Of a DNA stretch of 64,000 nucleotides, positions 44,438 to 53,335 are shown piece after piece. The notes under the pieces are model-generated. The model worked only from the letters and a program-made list of their open reading frames with translations, was not told where the DNA came from and searched no databases. The position numbers and the translations under genes were made by a program. Source of the stretch: Pseudomonas sp. REP124 (lineage in GTDB: Bacteria > Pseudomonadota > Gammaproteobacteria > Pseudomonadales > Pseudomonadaceae); assembly GCF_020164475.1 (NCBI RefSeq), contig NZ_JAIQWX010000004.1, positions 48,579 through 112,578 on the forward strand, written 5' to 3'. Position 1 is the first letter of the stretch. Every line of letters begins with the position of its first letter.

Positions 44438-45586
44438 TTATCTGGCAGAGAACTTCAGAATCACGTTCTGAGTGTAGGTTTGCCCCGGATCCAGCCGTGT
44501 ACTCGGGAAGGCCGGCTGATTCGGCGAGTCCGGATAGTGCTGGGTTTCCAGGGTGAACGCGCCCCAGTGCGGATAAACCTTGCCTGCCTTGCCCTTGACC
44601 GTGCCGTCGAGGAAGTTGCTGGTGTAGAACTGCACCCCCGGTTCGTTGGTGTACAACTGCAAGACACGGCCGGACTGCGGGTCGCTGACTTCGGCGGCCA
44701 GTTGCTTGATATCGCCTTTGCTATCCAGCGCCCAGTTGAAGTCAAACCCGCCCTGTTTCGGCTCGGCGAATTTCAGTTGCGGGTGATCGGCCTTGATGTG
44801 CTGACCGATTGCCGTGGGTTTGCGGAAGTCCATCGGCGTGCCGGCCACCGGGGCCAGTTCGCCGGTCGGAATCAGTTTGGCGGTGACCGGTGTGTAATGG
44901 CTGGCGTTCAGGGTGGCGAGTTGTTTGAGAATGTCGCCGTTGCCGGCGCCGGCCAGGTTGAAATAGCTGTGGTTGGTCAGGTTGAGTACCGTCGGTTTAT
45001 CGGTGCTGGCCTTGTAGTCGATGCGCAATTCATTGCTGTCGGTGAGGCGATAGGTGACCTCGGTGGTGAGGTTGCCAGGGAAGCCCATTTCACCATCGGC
45101 CGACAGATAGGTCAGGGTCACGCCCACCGAGTCCTTGTCCTTGATCGCCTGCGCTTTCCAGACCCTCTTGTCGAAACCCTGAGTGCCGCCATGCAACGCA
45201 TTGGTCTTGTCGTTCTGCGGCACCTGATAACGCTTGCCGTCCAGTTCGAATGCACCATCGGCCAGGCGATTGCCGAAGCGGCCGATGGTCGCGCCAAAGT
45301 ACGCCGTGCCTTTCTGATAACCCTGCACATCATCGAAGCCGAGAACCACATCATCGAGCTTGCCGTGTTTGTCCGGCACTTGCAGCGCCTGCAGCGTCGC
45401 GCCATAGGTGATCACGCTGGCCTGCATGCCATGGCTGTTGCGCAGGATGAACTGTTCGACGGGAGTGCCGTCATTGGTTTTGCCAAAGGCTTTGTGTTCG
45501 CTGGACAGGCCGGCGGCCTGGGCGGATAGGGTCGAGAGCATCAGGGACAGTCCAAGGCCGGAAAGCAGGTGACGGGATTGAAGCAT
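44438..45586 (-). CDS. Secreted aldose 1-epimerase (galactose mutarotase)
   Basis: A 382-residue mutarotase with a signal peptide (LLSGLGLSLMLSTLSAQAA), so it acts in the periplasm. GATIGRFGNRLADGAFELDGKRYQV carries the conserved substrate-binding Asn-Arg, NALHGGTQGFDKRVWKA the first His, VLNLTNHSYFNLAG the second His (general acid) and GVQFYTSNFLDG the following segment; the catalytic Glu is in AFTLETQHYPDSPNQPAFPSTRLDPGQ. It interconverts alpha and beta anomers of aldoses. The start at 45586 has AAGGAAGG upstream; an upstream frame lacks a signal peptide start. No sugar-catabolism genes adjoin it. Confidence 0.92.
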   Translation of the reverse strand: MLQSRHLLSGLGLSLMLSTLSAQAAGLSSEHKAFGKTNDGTPVEQFILRNSHGMQASVITYGATLQALQVPDKHGKLDDVVLGFDDVQGYQKGTAYFGATIGRFGNRLADGAFELDGKRYQVPQNDKTNALHGGTQGFDKRVWKAQAIKDKDSVGVTLTYLSADGEMGFPGNLTTEVTYRLTDSNELRIDYKASTDKPTVLNLTNHSYFNLAGAGNGDILKQLATLNASHYTPVTAKLIPTGELAPVAGTPMDFRKPTAIGQHIKADHPQLKFAEPKQGGFDFNWALDSKGDIKQLAAEVSDPQSGRVLQLYTNEPGVQFYTSNFLDGTVKGKAGKVYPHWGAFTLETQHYPDSPNQPAFPSTRLDPGQTYTQNVILKFSAR

Positions 45587-45869
45587 GGTTGACCTTCCTT
45601 TTTGTTGTTGTTCTGGAAAACACCGGTAAGCCGCATGGGACCGCGCAGGGCTGGGCAGACGCTTCACTCGTTAGCATCTACAGCGCAAAATAGTCATGCT
45701 AATTATCGGATGAGATCAAATTTATAGCGGAATAATCGTTTGTTGCAATAATGAAGTCTGACTAAATGGAGTTTTTGGTCAGCGCTCATTGGTGGTTTTA
45801 CGCTGGAGACCCTATAGGCGTCGCTGGCGTGTGGGGCATCGGTCAACAGCGTTATGGAATGCCGAGAAT

Positions 45870-45895
45870 GAAAAAAGCCCACTCGAGAGTGGGCT
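45870..45895 (-). terminator. Rho-independent terminator of the LysE-GNAT operon
   Basis: On the minus strand AGCCCACTC-TC-GAGTGGGCT is followed by TTTTTT. It lies 38 bases past the GNAT stop codon and would end that transcript. The remainder of the 346-bp gap to the mutarotase gene shows no gene. Confidence 0.88.
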
Positions 45896-45932
45896 CAGGG
45901 TACGTTCAGCTAGCCGTTAGGGTTGCCCGGGG

Positions 45933-46433
45933 TTATTCCGTGGCATTGAAGGCCTCGTGGTATTGCACCGTGCCCAACGGAAATTCACCGACGAAAGACA
46001 ACGCCTGGAAGTATTCCTGGGGAACGCCGGGCAACTCCAATCCAACATGAACGTTGAAACCGAAGTGACCGTAATAACCCGGATCGCCCAGCACCACGCA
46101 GCCAGCCGCACCCTTGTCTCGCAATTCCGTCAATGCCGCTTTCATCAAAGTTGAACCAATCCCCTGGCCTTGCCGGTTCGGCGATACGGATATCGGCCCG
46201 AGTCCGTACCATCCCGTCGCACCGCTGGACACGCTGACAGGGGAGATCGCGACGTGGCCGATGATTTCGTCATTTTCCACGGCCACCAGAGAGACCGTTA
46301 GTTGCCCGGCACGGCGCAGGGCGTCGACGATGAAGTGTTCGGTGTGGCTGGAATGTTCTGCGTGTTCGAACGCTGCGGCAGTGAGTGTGGCGATGCGTTG
46401 GATGTCTTCAGCTTGCTCGTTGCGAATGGTCAT
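45933..46433 (-). CDS. GNAT-family N-acetyltransferase
   Basis: A 166-residue acetyltransferase. ISPVSVSSGATGWYGLGPISVSPNRQGQGIGSTLMKAALTELRDKGAAGCVVLGDPGYYGHFGF contains motif A, with the acetyl-CoA pyrophosphate loop RQGQGIG (the expected R/QxxGxG/A pattern). It resembles the YhbS-like group of predicted acetyltransferases. The start at 46433 lies 35 bases after the LysE stop, so both belong to one operon that ends at the terminator at 45870. Confidence 0.88.
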   Translation of the reverse strand: MTIRNEQAEDIQRIATLTAAAFEHAEHSSHTEHFIVDALRRAGQLTVSLVAVENDEIIGHVAISPVSVSSGATGWYGLGPISVSPNRQGQGIGSTLMKAALTELRDKGAAGCVVLGDPGYYGHFGFNVHVGLELPGVPQEYFQALSFVGEFPLGTVQYHEAFNATE

Positions 46434-46467
46434 TGGCTCAGTCTCGGTTTTTTGATGCATCAGCGGC

Positions 46468-47103
46468 TCAGGAACGAGAAAGCAGCAGTTTGATTCCAGC
46501 GGCGCCAAAGACCAACGCGAGCGTGCCTTCAATCCATCGACGTGCATGGCGATAGGCCCGAACCATTGGGGCGGTGGAGAAAACGAGTGCATAGCCACCG
46601 AAGATGGTGATGCTCATCACCGCGCAGGCGGCCAGGGTGATGGCGACGGTCGCCGTCGACGCTTGCGGCCCCAGCCCCAGAGTCATTGTTGCAACCCAGC
46701 CAAGTAATGCTTTGGGGTTGGTGAGGGGCATGAGCAAACCCCGCTTGTAGAGCCTGAAGCCGGAGACTTCCGGGGTGGCGGCGTGGATCTGCCTGAGTTG
46801 CTCGTCCGAGGTCCGTGCGGAACGTGCCGCCTTGATGGCGAGGAACAGCAAGTAGGCTCCACCGACAATTTTGAGTACGCCGATCGCATGGGCATATTGC
46901 GTCAGGATGGCGGAAACGCCTGTGGCCGCCATCAAACCCCAGAAAAAAGAACCACTGATAACGCCTGCTGCGAGCATGAACGCCGGGCGTCTGCCTTGAT
47001 GCATGGCGACCCCCATGATCCGCATGTTGCTGGGCCCTGGACTCGCCGCGCCAATCACATACACGGTGAGTACGAGCAGGAGGTGGTTGAAGTCGAATGG
47101 CAT
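46468..47103 (-). CDS. LysE/RhtB-family exporter
   Basis: A 211-residue inner-membrane protein with about six helices: LLLVLTVYVIGAASPGPSNMRIMGVAMHQGRRPAF is the conserved first helix and following loop (GPSN), then GVISGSFFWGLMAATGVSAIL and LKIVGGAYLLFLAIKAARSAR. Family members export basic or neutral amino acids and homoserine lactones; the substrate here is not clear. RBS AAGGA is 7 bases upstream. First gene of the operon with the GNAT. Confidence 0.92.
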   Translation of the reverse strand: MPFDFNHLLLVLTVYVIGAASPGPSNMRIMGVAMHQGRRPAFMLAAGVISGSFFWGLMAATGVSAILTQYAHAIGVLKIVGGAYLLFLAIKAARSARTSDEQLRQIHAATPEVSGFRLYKRGLLMPLTNPKALLGWVATMTLGLGPQASTATVAITLAACAVMSITIFGGYALVFSTAPMVRAYRHARRWIEGTLALVFGAAGIKLLLSRS

Positions 47104-47235
47104 TTGAGTTCCTTCTCTTGGCGGGTTTCGGTTAATTTCCGACTGGCCGTAGGAATTGTCAATTCAGCCAACAACATCGAATTCGTTCTGCGGCAATCGG
47201 AAGAATCAGGGCTTGATCATGTTTAAGGAGAAAAG

Positions 47236-47676
47236 ATGAACACGGTTCTGTCTGTCTACGCGCTGTGTGTGGTTGTGCTGTTCCTCAAGATGTTTGCGAT
47301 TTCCTGTTATCAGGGATTTTATCGGATCTCTCGTTTGACGTTCCAGAACCCGGAAGACGCGAGGCTTGTGGGGCGCTTGCCCAGTGCGTCGGAATTGCCT
47401 CAAGTCGCCAAGGCGAAGAGTGCGTGGCTGAATGACCTTGAGAATATCCCGCTGTTTTTTGCGTTGGGCGGGCTTTGCGTAGTGTTCGATACGCCGGTCG
47501 ATCGTACGGTTTGGTTGTTTGGGGTTTTTACGGCTGCGCGGGTGGTGCATACGGTGACGTTTCTGGCGGGATGGCAGCCTTGGCGGACGATTGCTTATGC
47601 GGTGGGAGTTGGGTGTTTGATGGGGTTGGCGGGGATGGTTGTTGCGGGGGTGGTTGCTCAGGCTGCTAACATCTGA
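47236..47676 (+). CDS. MAPEG-family membrane protein
   Basis: A 146-residue protein with four membrane helices: LSVYALCVVVLFLKMFAISCYQG, IPLFFALGGLCVVFDTP, LFGVFTAARVVHTVTFLAG and CLMGLAGMVVAGVVAQAANI. The segment SAWLNDLENIPLFF is the family core (ExxN...E in microsomal glutathione transferases). Bacterial members are glutathione-dependent peroxidases or transferases by inference. The start has a strong AAGGAG. The RidA gene follows 25 bases later. Confidence 0.9.
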   Translation: MNTVLSVYALCVVVLFLKMFAISCYQGFYRISRLTFQNPEDARLVGRLPSASELPQVAKAKSAWLNDLENIPLFFALGGLCVVFDTPVDRTVWLFGVFTAARVVHTVTFLAGWQPWRTIAYAVGVGCLMGLAGMVVAGVVAQAANI

Positions 47677-47701
47677 CGCTTTCCCATTTGGAGATCAAGC
47701 A

Positions 47702-48106
47702 ATGCCGGACCGCGAAATCATCATTCCAGATGCCATGAGGCCTATCGTCGAGCGCGCGGGTTACGCCCCTGCGGTCAGAGTTGGTCACACGCTTTACTGC
47801 GCGGGCCAAGTGGGAAGAACGCCTGAGCTGGAGGTCATTCAGGATCCCGAGCAGCAGTTCATCAGCGCCTGGAGAAATCTTGAAGACGTGCTCGCCGCTG
47901 GAGGTTGCAGCTTTGAGGATGTGGTCGAGATGACGACCTATCACGTGAACATGTCGCAGCACATGGCGGTGTTTCGTGAGGTGAAGAATCGCGTGTTTCC
48001 CAAAGGTCTGTGCGCCTGGACGTGCGTCGGTGTCAGTGAGTTGGCTCACCCGGGGTTGTTGGTAGAGATCAAGTGTGTGGCGGTGCGCAGAAGTTGTAGT
48101 GAGTGA
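47702..48106 (+). CDS. RidA-family protein
   Basis: A 134-residue YjgF/YER057c/UK114-like protein: AGYAPAVRVGHTLYCAGQVGRTPELEVI is the core with the conserved Gly, EQQFISAWRNLEDVLAAGGCSFEDVVEMTTYHVNM follows, and SELAHPGLLVEIKCVAVRR ends it. True RidA deaminates enamine/imine intermediates from serine and threonine dehydratases; an Arg in the canonical position (R of GxLVEIxxxA) is not confirmed here, so it may be a divergent subgroup. GGAG lies upstream. Confidence 0.85.
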   Translation: MPDREIIIPDAMRPIVERAGYAPAVRVGHTLYCAGQVGRTPELEVIQDPEQQFISAWRNLEDVLAAGGCSFEDVVEMTTYHVNMSQHMAVFREVKNRVFPKGLCAWTCVGVSELAHPGLLVEIKCVAVRRSCSE

Positions 48107-48112
48107 GGTGAA

Positions 48113-48190
48113 AAGATCGCAGCCTTCGTCAGCTCCTACAGGTGGACGCATTCCAGGGTAGGAGCTGCCGAAGGCTGCGATCTTTTTGGG
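48113..48190. repeat. Long hairpin repeat (AAAAGATCGCAGCCTTCG type)
   Basis: AAAAGATCGCAGCCTTCGTCAGCTCCTAC and its inverted copy GTAGGAGCTGCCGAAGGCTGCGATCTTTTT face each other over about 20 bases. It lies 7 bases after the RidA stop and ends in a T run, so it can terminate transcription in both directions. Decayed relatives are at 44309 and 48898. Confidence 0.8.
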
Positions 48191-48285
48191 GCTGCTGCTC
48201 GGCAGGAAAGGTCTGCACAAACAGCAGGAAGCTGATGCATGTATCGAGTTCCAAAGACCAATGGACTCAACGCCATCGCAGCCCG

Positions 48286-48789
48286 TTATTGGTCATCCGC
48301 GGACGCGAAATCCGGATGTTGGCGCTTCATGTGTATCAGTGCTGTTCGACTGCCTCTTGGCGAAACCCGCTCTTCAATAGCAAATGGACAAAACCCGAGT
48401 TTCGGATACAGCAGCAACCCCGCCGTGTTTTCGTTGAAGCACGAAATCTGCACCTCTCTGGCTTCATACCTTTCAAACGCCAAGGCCGTCATGGTCTCCA
48501 CAATAAAGGTCGCGACACCTTTGCCCCGGGCGTGCGGCGGGACGATGACATTGCCAACGCAGCAAACACCTTGGCGTTCGGCTCGATAGAAGTTGGCGAA
48601 TCCAACGATGTCTCCATTGAGTTCGAAGACGGTCGAGTCGAAGCGTTGAGAAATGGCGGCATTCAATTGCTCTTCCGTTAGCGGGTACTGCGCTTTCGGA
48701 AACATGAAAAACAGCTCTTGGGCGTTTTGAGGAAAGCCGCAGATAGCTTTAACGTCATCGGCCGTCACTGGCCTGTGGTGCAGGTTCAT
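48286..48789 (-). CDS. GNAT-family N-acetyltransferase
   Basis: A 167-residue acetyltransferase. RQGVCCVGNVIVPPHARGKGVATFIVETMTALAFERYEA is motif A, with PPHARGKGVA as the CoA loop, and VQISCFNENTAGLLLYPKLGFCPFAIEER the motif B/ribosomal-acetyltransferase-like end. The N-terminal FMFPKAQYPLTEEQL is the usual Rim-like start. The substrate is unknown. The gene is convergent with the long hairpin and RidA. Confidence 0.88.
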   Translation of the reverse strand: MNLHHRPVTADDVKAICGFPQNAQELFFMFPKAQYPLTEEQLNAAISQRFDSTVFELNGDIVGFANFYRAERQGVCCVGNVIVPPHARGKGVATFIVETMTALAFERYEAREVQISCFNENTAGLLLYPKLGFCPFAIEERVSPRGSRTALIHMKRQHPDFASADDQ

Positions 48790-49024
48790 TGCGAATCCCT
48801 TGGCTGAATGAACTCACACTTTAGTCGACTTCCAAGAGGCAGCTACGCTTTACCAACAGCTACATGATTTGTGAAGGATCAAACGGTTTGTGTTGCGTTG
48901 AAAAGATCGCAGCACTATGGGAACTTCGGACCACCGCCCAGGTCAATCTGGCGCTGTTTCGGGCGTACCGAGCAGTCCAGTGGTCTGTTTCCTCCCATGC
49001 CGTCCGAGCGCAGTCGAGTCCCTG

Positions 49025-49714
49025 ATGCCAATCAAGCGTTTCCTGCCGGGTCTGATCCTGGTGTTCTGCGCCGCCTCGTCGCCGGGTTCGATCGCTGCCG
49101 AGCGAACAGTGCGCATGCAAAGCAACAGTGCATCGACCACGCTGATCGAAACCGCTTCGCGCCAGTATGGCGAAGGCCAGCTGGACCAGGCCGCCGCCAC
49201 CCTGGAGCGGGCCCTGCATATTCAGCCGAACAATCCCGCGACGCTGCATTACCTGGGCGTGTTGCGTCTTCAGCAGGGGCAGTATCAGCAGGCTGAAACC
49301 CTGGCGGTGCGCTCGAACATGCGCGTCGGTCGCAACGTCGCGTTGCGCAACCGCAACCTCCAATTGATCCAGGCCGCCCAGCAGGCCCAGGCTTCGGGGA
49401 CGCCACCGGGCGCCATTGCGGACCCGGTTGCCGTGCGCAAGCAGTTGGAAGGGGAGGCCCAAAGGCGCAGCGAGGCCGATCTTGCTCAGCCATCCACTCA
49501 GGATTCTGGCGGCGAATCCGGCAAGCTCGCGCGGACTTCCGTCGAGGCTGAACCTGCGTATGACGGTCTGGTGATTCCCCGTGGGCATTTGCCGCCGCCG
49601 GGCAAATGCCGGATCTGGTTTCTGGATCGTCCGCCAGGGCAGCAGCCCGCGCCGGACAAATGCAAGAAATTGCAGCGCCGGGTTCCGGCAGGGGCTTATC
49701 TGGTGAGCGGTTGA
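49025..49714 (+). CDS. Secreted TPR-containing protein with paired PPG/cysteine motif
   Basis: A 229-residue protein with a signal peptide (RFLPGLILVFCAASSPGSIAA). Residues about 40-95 form two TPR-like helical hairpins (ETASRQYGEGQLDQAAATLERALHIQPNNPATLHYLGVLRLQQGQYQQAE). The C-terminal 50 residues carry LPPPGKCRIWFLDRPPGQQPAPDKCKKLQRRVPAGAYLVSG: two Pro-rich turns each followed by a Cys, probably a disulfide. I know this PPGxC...IWF...PPG pattern from uncharacterised proteobacterial periplasmic proteins. Function unknown. The start is poor (CCTG before ATG), so an earlier start is possible. Confidence 0.75.
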   Translation: MPIKRFLPGLILVFCAASSPGSIAAERTVRMQSNSASTTLIETASRQYGEGQLDQAAATLERALHIQPNNPATLHYLGVLRLQQGQYQQAETLAVRSNMRVGRNVALRNRNLQLIQAAQQAQASGTPPGAIADPVAVRKQLEGEAQRRSEADLAQPSTQDSGGESGKLARTSVEAEPAYDGLVIPRGHLPPPGKCRIWFLDRPPGQQPAPDKCKKLQRRVPAGAYLVSG

Positions 49715-49730
49715 GGTTTTTCCCGCCAAC

Positions 49731-50672
49731 TCAGTGTGATGACACGAAGGGCGACGCGGTCGTCGGCGCCGGCAACGCATAGGCCTGTTTCATCCACGCC
49801 ACCTCCGCCAACGGTGTGCGACCGAAGAGACGCTTGAAGTCGCGGCTGAATTGCGAGGCGCTTTCGTAGCCCACCAGATACGCTGATTTGGCTGCGGTCA
49901 GATCGTTGCGCAACATCAGCAATCGTGCCTGATGCAAGCGTGTCGATTTGAGGTACTGCATCGGCGAGGAATCGGTGACCTTGCGAAAGTGCAGATGAAA
50001 ATTGGGCACACTCATCTGCGCTTCCTGAGCCAGCGCCTCCACATCCAGATGCTCGTGATAACAGCTGTGGATCTTGTGAATGGCGCGCGTCACCTTGCCG
50101 AACTGACCCTGCTGGGCGATCGCCGCGCGCAGGGTGCCGCCTTGTTCGCCGGTGAGGATGCGGTAGTAGATCTCGCGCAGCATCGCCGTACCGAGGATTT
50201 GTGCGTCGGTGCGATCGCTCATGACTTCCAGAAAGCGCAGGGTCGACTGGCGCAGCGGTTCGTCCATGGGCGAGGCGTACATGCCCATGGGCGCGGCCGC
50301 GCTGAAGTCCCAAACCTCATCCACCTGCTGAATCAGCTCGCCGGCCAGGGCGAAATCCAGGCGCAGGTACACCGCCAGCATCGGCTGTACTTCGCTGGCG
50401 TCGGTTTCCATGGTGAAGGGGACCGGCACTGACACTACCAGGTAATGTTGGGCGTCGTAGACGTAGATCTCATCACCCAGATAGCCGCGCTTGCGGCCCT
50501 GACAGAGGATGACGATGCCCGGCTCATACAGGACCGGCGTGCGTGTCAGCGGCCGGTTGGAGCGCAGAAAGCGCACGTCTTCCAGCGGGCTCAGGTTGTA
50601 GCCCTCCAGCGGCGCGAGCCGGTCCATCAACTGCACCATGCGCGCGGTGCACGGGTCATCGGGTTCAGCCAT
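49731..50672 (-). CDS. AraC-family transcriptional regulator
   Basis: A 313-residue AraC-type protein. The N-terminal domain (SPLEDVRFLRSNRPLTRTPVLYEPGIVILCQGRKRGYLGDEIYVYDAQHYLVVSVPVPF) is the AraC_N-type cupin sometimes linked to sugar or ketone-utilising dehydrogenases. The C-terminal HTH pair covers YHEHLDVEALAQEAQMSVPNFHLHFRKVTDSSPMQYLKSTRLHQARLLM and DLTAAKSAYLVGYESASQFSRDFKRLFGRTPLAE. It follows the SDR gene by 26 bases on the same strand and probably regulates it. Confidence 0.92.
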   Translation of the reverse strand: MAEPDDPCTARMVQLMDRLAPLEGYNLSPLEDVRFLRSNRPLTRTPVLYEPGIVILCQGRKRGYLGDEIYVYDAQHYLVVSVPVPFTMETDASEVQPMLAVYLRLDFALAGELIQQVDEVWDFSAAAPMGMYASPMDEPLRQSTLRFLEVMSDRTDAQILGTAMLREIYYRILTGEQGGTLRAAIAQQGQFGKVTRAIHKIHSCYHEHLDVEALAQEAQMSVPNFHLHFRKVTDSSPMQYLKSTRLHQARLLMLRNDLTAAKSAYLVGYESASQFSRDFKRLFGRTPLAEVAWMKQAYALPAPTTASPFVSSH

Positions 50673-50698
50673 CGATGCGCTTCCCTCCACGTTTCTGC

Positions 50699-51532
50699 TC
50701 AGCCATCGGTAGAGCGGCTCAGCGCCTCCCATTGCTCAATACTCTCCGCCGTCCGCTGCAGCTTGTCACGCACCAGGGCCAGTGCGTCGCTGCCCAGCAG
50801 CAGGTGAGCGGGCGGGTTGGTGCTGGCGATGATCTTCAGCATGGCGCGAGCGGCTTTTTGCGGGTCACCCAATTGATGACCGCTTTTTTCCTCGCGGGCT
50901 TTGCGTACCGGGTCGAATCTCGCATCGTAGTCACTGATGCTGCGTGGCGTACGCTGCATTGAGCGGCCGGCCCAGTCCGTACGAAACGATCCCGGTGCCA
51001 CGGCCGTGACAAAAACATTGAAGGGTGCGAGTTCCTTGCTCAGTGTGTCCGAGATGCCTTCGAGCGCAAATTTGCTGCCGCAGTAATAGGCGATGCCCGG
51101 CATGGTGATGTAGCCGCCCATGGACGTGATATTAAGGATGTGCCCCGCGCGACGCTGGCGAAAATACGGGACAAACGCCTTAGTAACCGCCACCGCGCCG
51201 AAGACGTTCACGTCGAATTGACGACGCATCTCCTCCAATGACGACTCCTCGAAAATCCCTTCGTGGCCATAACCGGCGTTGTTGACCAGCACATCCACCG
51301 GGCCGTGTCGGTTTTCGACAGCGGCGACCTCTGCGTCGATGGCATCGAAATGAGTGACGTCCAGCACCACGCCGTGGGCTCGTTTAGGCGAGAGCGCTTC
51401 GAAGGCCGCCAAGGCGGATTCGCTGCGAACGGTGCCGATTACGCGATGGCCCTGGACCAGGGCTTCCTTGGCTAGGGCCTGGCCGAAGCCGCTGCTGACG
51501 CCGGTGATAAAGAGGGTTTTTTCTGCATTCAT
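50699..51532 (-). CDS. SDR-family oxidoreductase
   Basis: A 277-residue classical SDR. TLFITGVSSGFGQALAKEAL is the cofactor motif, NNAGYGHEG the second, NITSMGG holds the Ser and YCGSKFALEG the Tyr/Lys pair (Y-x3-K). C-terminal LLLGSDALALVRDKL. Enzymes of this kind (often called oxidoreductase/SDR-family retinol-dehydrogenase-like) act on secondary alcohols or ketones. AGGAG lies 8 bases before the start, and an AraC gene follows in the same operon. Confidence 0.92.
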   Translation of the reverse strand: MNAEKTLFITGVSSGFGQALAKEALVQGHRVIGTVRSESALAAFEALSPKRAHGVVLDVTHFDAIDAEVAAVENRHGPVDVLVNNAGYGHEGIFEESSLEEMRRQFDVNVFGAVAVTKAFVPYFRQRRAGHILNITSMGGYITMPGIAYYCGSKFALEGISDTLSKELAPFNVFVTAVAPGSFRTDWAGRSMQRTPRSISDYDARFDPVRKAREEKSGHQLGDPQKAARAMLKIIASTNPPAHLLLGSDALALVRDKLQRTAESIEQWEALSRSTDG

Positions 51533-51771
51533 GAGGCGCACTCCTGAAGATATCGGGTGAGGCCATGCTAGGGCGAGGCGGGGTAGTGGACTATGCCGGA
51601 TTGGATTTGAGTATTGCCTGTTTCTATCAGGTGAATACCGGGCGACTCGCTCTTCTGGTGGCGAAAGTCGAGGCTGTAATCGGTGTTCACCGTGATTTTT
51701 GGGGCCGCATGACCGCCCAGTCTTTCCCATGAGTCAGTTGCCCGACATTGCGCCGGGCAACCTGTCCATCG

Positions 51772-53298
51772 TTACTTCAGCGTAATGGTGGTATTCACTC
51801 CGTCATTCACGGTGCTGTCATCGAACCAACGACTGGTGACGGTCTTGGTCTGAGTGTAGAACTGGACAACCTGCTTGCCGTACGGGCCCAGATCACCCAG
51901 TTTTGACCCGCGAGAACCCGTGAAGCTGAATGCCGGCACGGGTACCGGGATCGGAATGTTGATACCGACTTGGCCGACATCGATTTCGCTCTGGAATTTA
52001 CGCGCTGCGGCGCCACTCTGCGTGAACAAGCCCACACCGTTACCGAAGGGGTTGGCGTTGACCAGAGCGATTGCATCGTCGAGGGTCCTGACTTCCAGTA
52101 CAACGAGTACCGGGCCAAAGATTTCCTGGGTGTAGATGTCCATTTCAGTGGTCACACCCGAGAACAGGGTCGGGCCTATGAAGTTGCCGTTTTCATACCC
52201 TGGTACCTTGATGTCGCGACCATCCAGTTCAAGCTTGGCGCCTTGATGTACACCGCTGTCGATCAGGTCGAGAATGCGTTGCCTTGCACGTTTGGAGATC
52301 ACTGGGCCGATGTCGGTGCCGGGCTCTGAACCCGCGTTGACCCTCAGCTTCAGGGCCAGTTCCTTGATGTCGGGTAGCCAGGTACGAGCCTCACCCACGA
52401 GTACCACGACCGATGTCGCCATGCAGCGTTGACCGGCTGCACCGAAGCCTGCGCCGACCAGCGCATTGAGGGTGTGCTCGCGATTGGCGTCAGGCAACAC
52501 GACCGCATGATTTTTGGCACCCATCATCGACTGCACGCGCTTGCCATGCTGGCTGCCCAGGTTGTAGACGTGAGTGCCGACATGGGTCGAACCCACGAAC
52601 GAGATAGCCTTGATATCGGGATGGGTGCACAGCGCGTCGACCACTTCTTTTGCGCCGTGTACGACGTTGAGTACACCGGCGGGGATGCCCGCTTCAAGGC
52701 CCAGTTCCACGAGCATCATGGTCGACAGCGGGTCCTGTTCCGAGGGCTTGAGAACGAAGGTATTGCCGGTGACGATCGCCATCGGAAACATCCAAAGTGG
52801 AATCATCGCCGGGAAGTTGAACGGAGTGATGCCGGCGCAGACCCCGATCGGTTGGCGCAGGGTGTAGGTGTCGACGCCGCCGGCGACGTTCTCTGCAAAC
52901 TCGCCCATCTGCAGGCTGCCGATCGAGCAGGCGTGCTCCACGACTTCGAGCCCCCGAAAGATATCGCCTTCGGCATCGGCCAGGGTCTTGCCCTGTTCGG
53001 CGCTCAGTACTGCGGCAATACGCTTGGAGTGCTCGCGGATCAGTGCCTGAAGTTTGAGCATGATGCGCATGCGAGCGCCGATCGGAGTTTTCTTCCAGCT
53101 ATGGAAGGCGCGCTCGGCGCTGTCGATGGCCGCTTTCACCTCTTCCGGGGTCGCTAGCGGTACCTTGGCCAGAACCTCCTGGGAGGCCGGGTTGACGACT
53201 TCAAGCCATTCGCGGGTTTTAGAATCAACCCATTCGCCGTTAATCAGCAGCTTGACCTGTGTCACCGTCGTGTCGTTTTTGTTCAGTGAAGCGTTCAT
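51772..53298 (-). CDS. mmsA: CoA-acylating methylmalonate-semialdehyde dehydrogenase (MmsA type)
   Basis: A 508-residue aldehyde dehydrogenase of the MmsA group. FVGSTHVGTHVYNLGSQHGKRVQSMMGAKNHAVVLPDANREHTLNALVGAGFGAAGQRCMATSVVV holds the catalytic Cys in GQRCMA; in MmsA the usual glutamate base is replaced, fitting a CoA-dependent mechanism. The reaction is oxidation of (methyl)malonate semialdehyde to propionyl- or acetyl-CoA plus carbon dioxide. It is a likely paralogue of the valine-operon enzyme, as the usual mmsB neighbour is distant (58792). It precedes the MHS carrier gene by 37 bases in one operon. Confidence 0.9.
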   Translation of the reverse strand: MNASLNKNDTTVTQVKLLINGEWVDSKTREWLEVVNPASQEVLAKVPLATPEEVKAAIDSAERAFHSWKKTPIGARMRIMLKLQALIREHSKRIAAVLSAEQGKTLADAEGDIFRGLEVVEHACSIGSLQMGEFAENVAGGVDTYTLRQPIGVCAGITPFNFPAMIPLWMFPMAIVTGNTFVLKPSEQDPLSTMMLVELGLEAGIPAGVLNVVHGAKEVVDALCTHPDIKAISFVGSTHVGTHVYNLGSQHGKRVQSMMGAKNHAVVLPDANREHTLNALVGAGFGAAGQRCMATSVVVLVGEARTWLPDIKELALKLRVNAGSEPGTDIGPVISKRARQRILDLIDSGVHQGAKLELDGRDIKVPGYENGNFIGPTLFSGVTTEMDIYTQEIFGPVLVVLEVRTLDDAIALVNANPFGNGVGLFTQSGAAARKFQSEIDVGQVGINIPIPVPVPAFSFTGSRGSKLGDLGPYGKQVVQFYTQTKTVTSRWFDDSTVNDGVNTTITLK

Positions 53299-53335
53299 GA
53301 ATCTCTCCGCGGTTATCGGGGGGCGATGGTTAGGG

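Noticed and set aside
45766..46050. 94-codon plus-strand frame overlapping the GNAT terminator
   Set aside because: It runs through a terminator hairpin and the antisense of a recognised gene.
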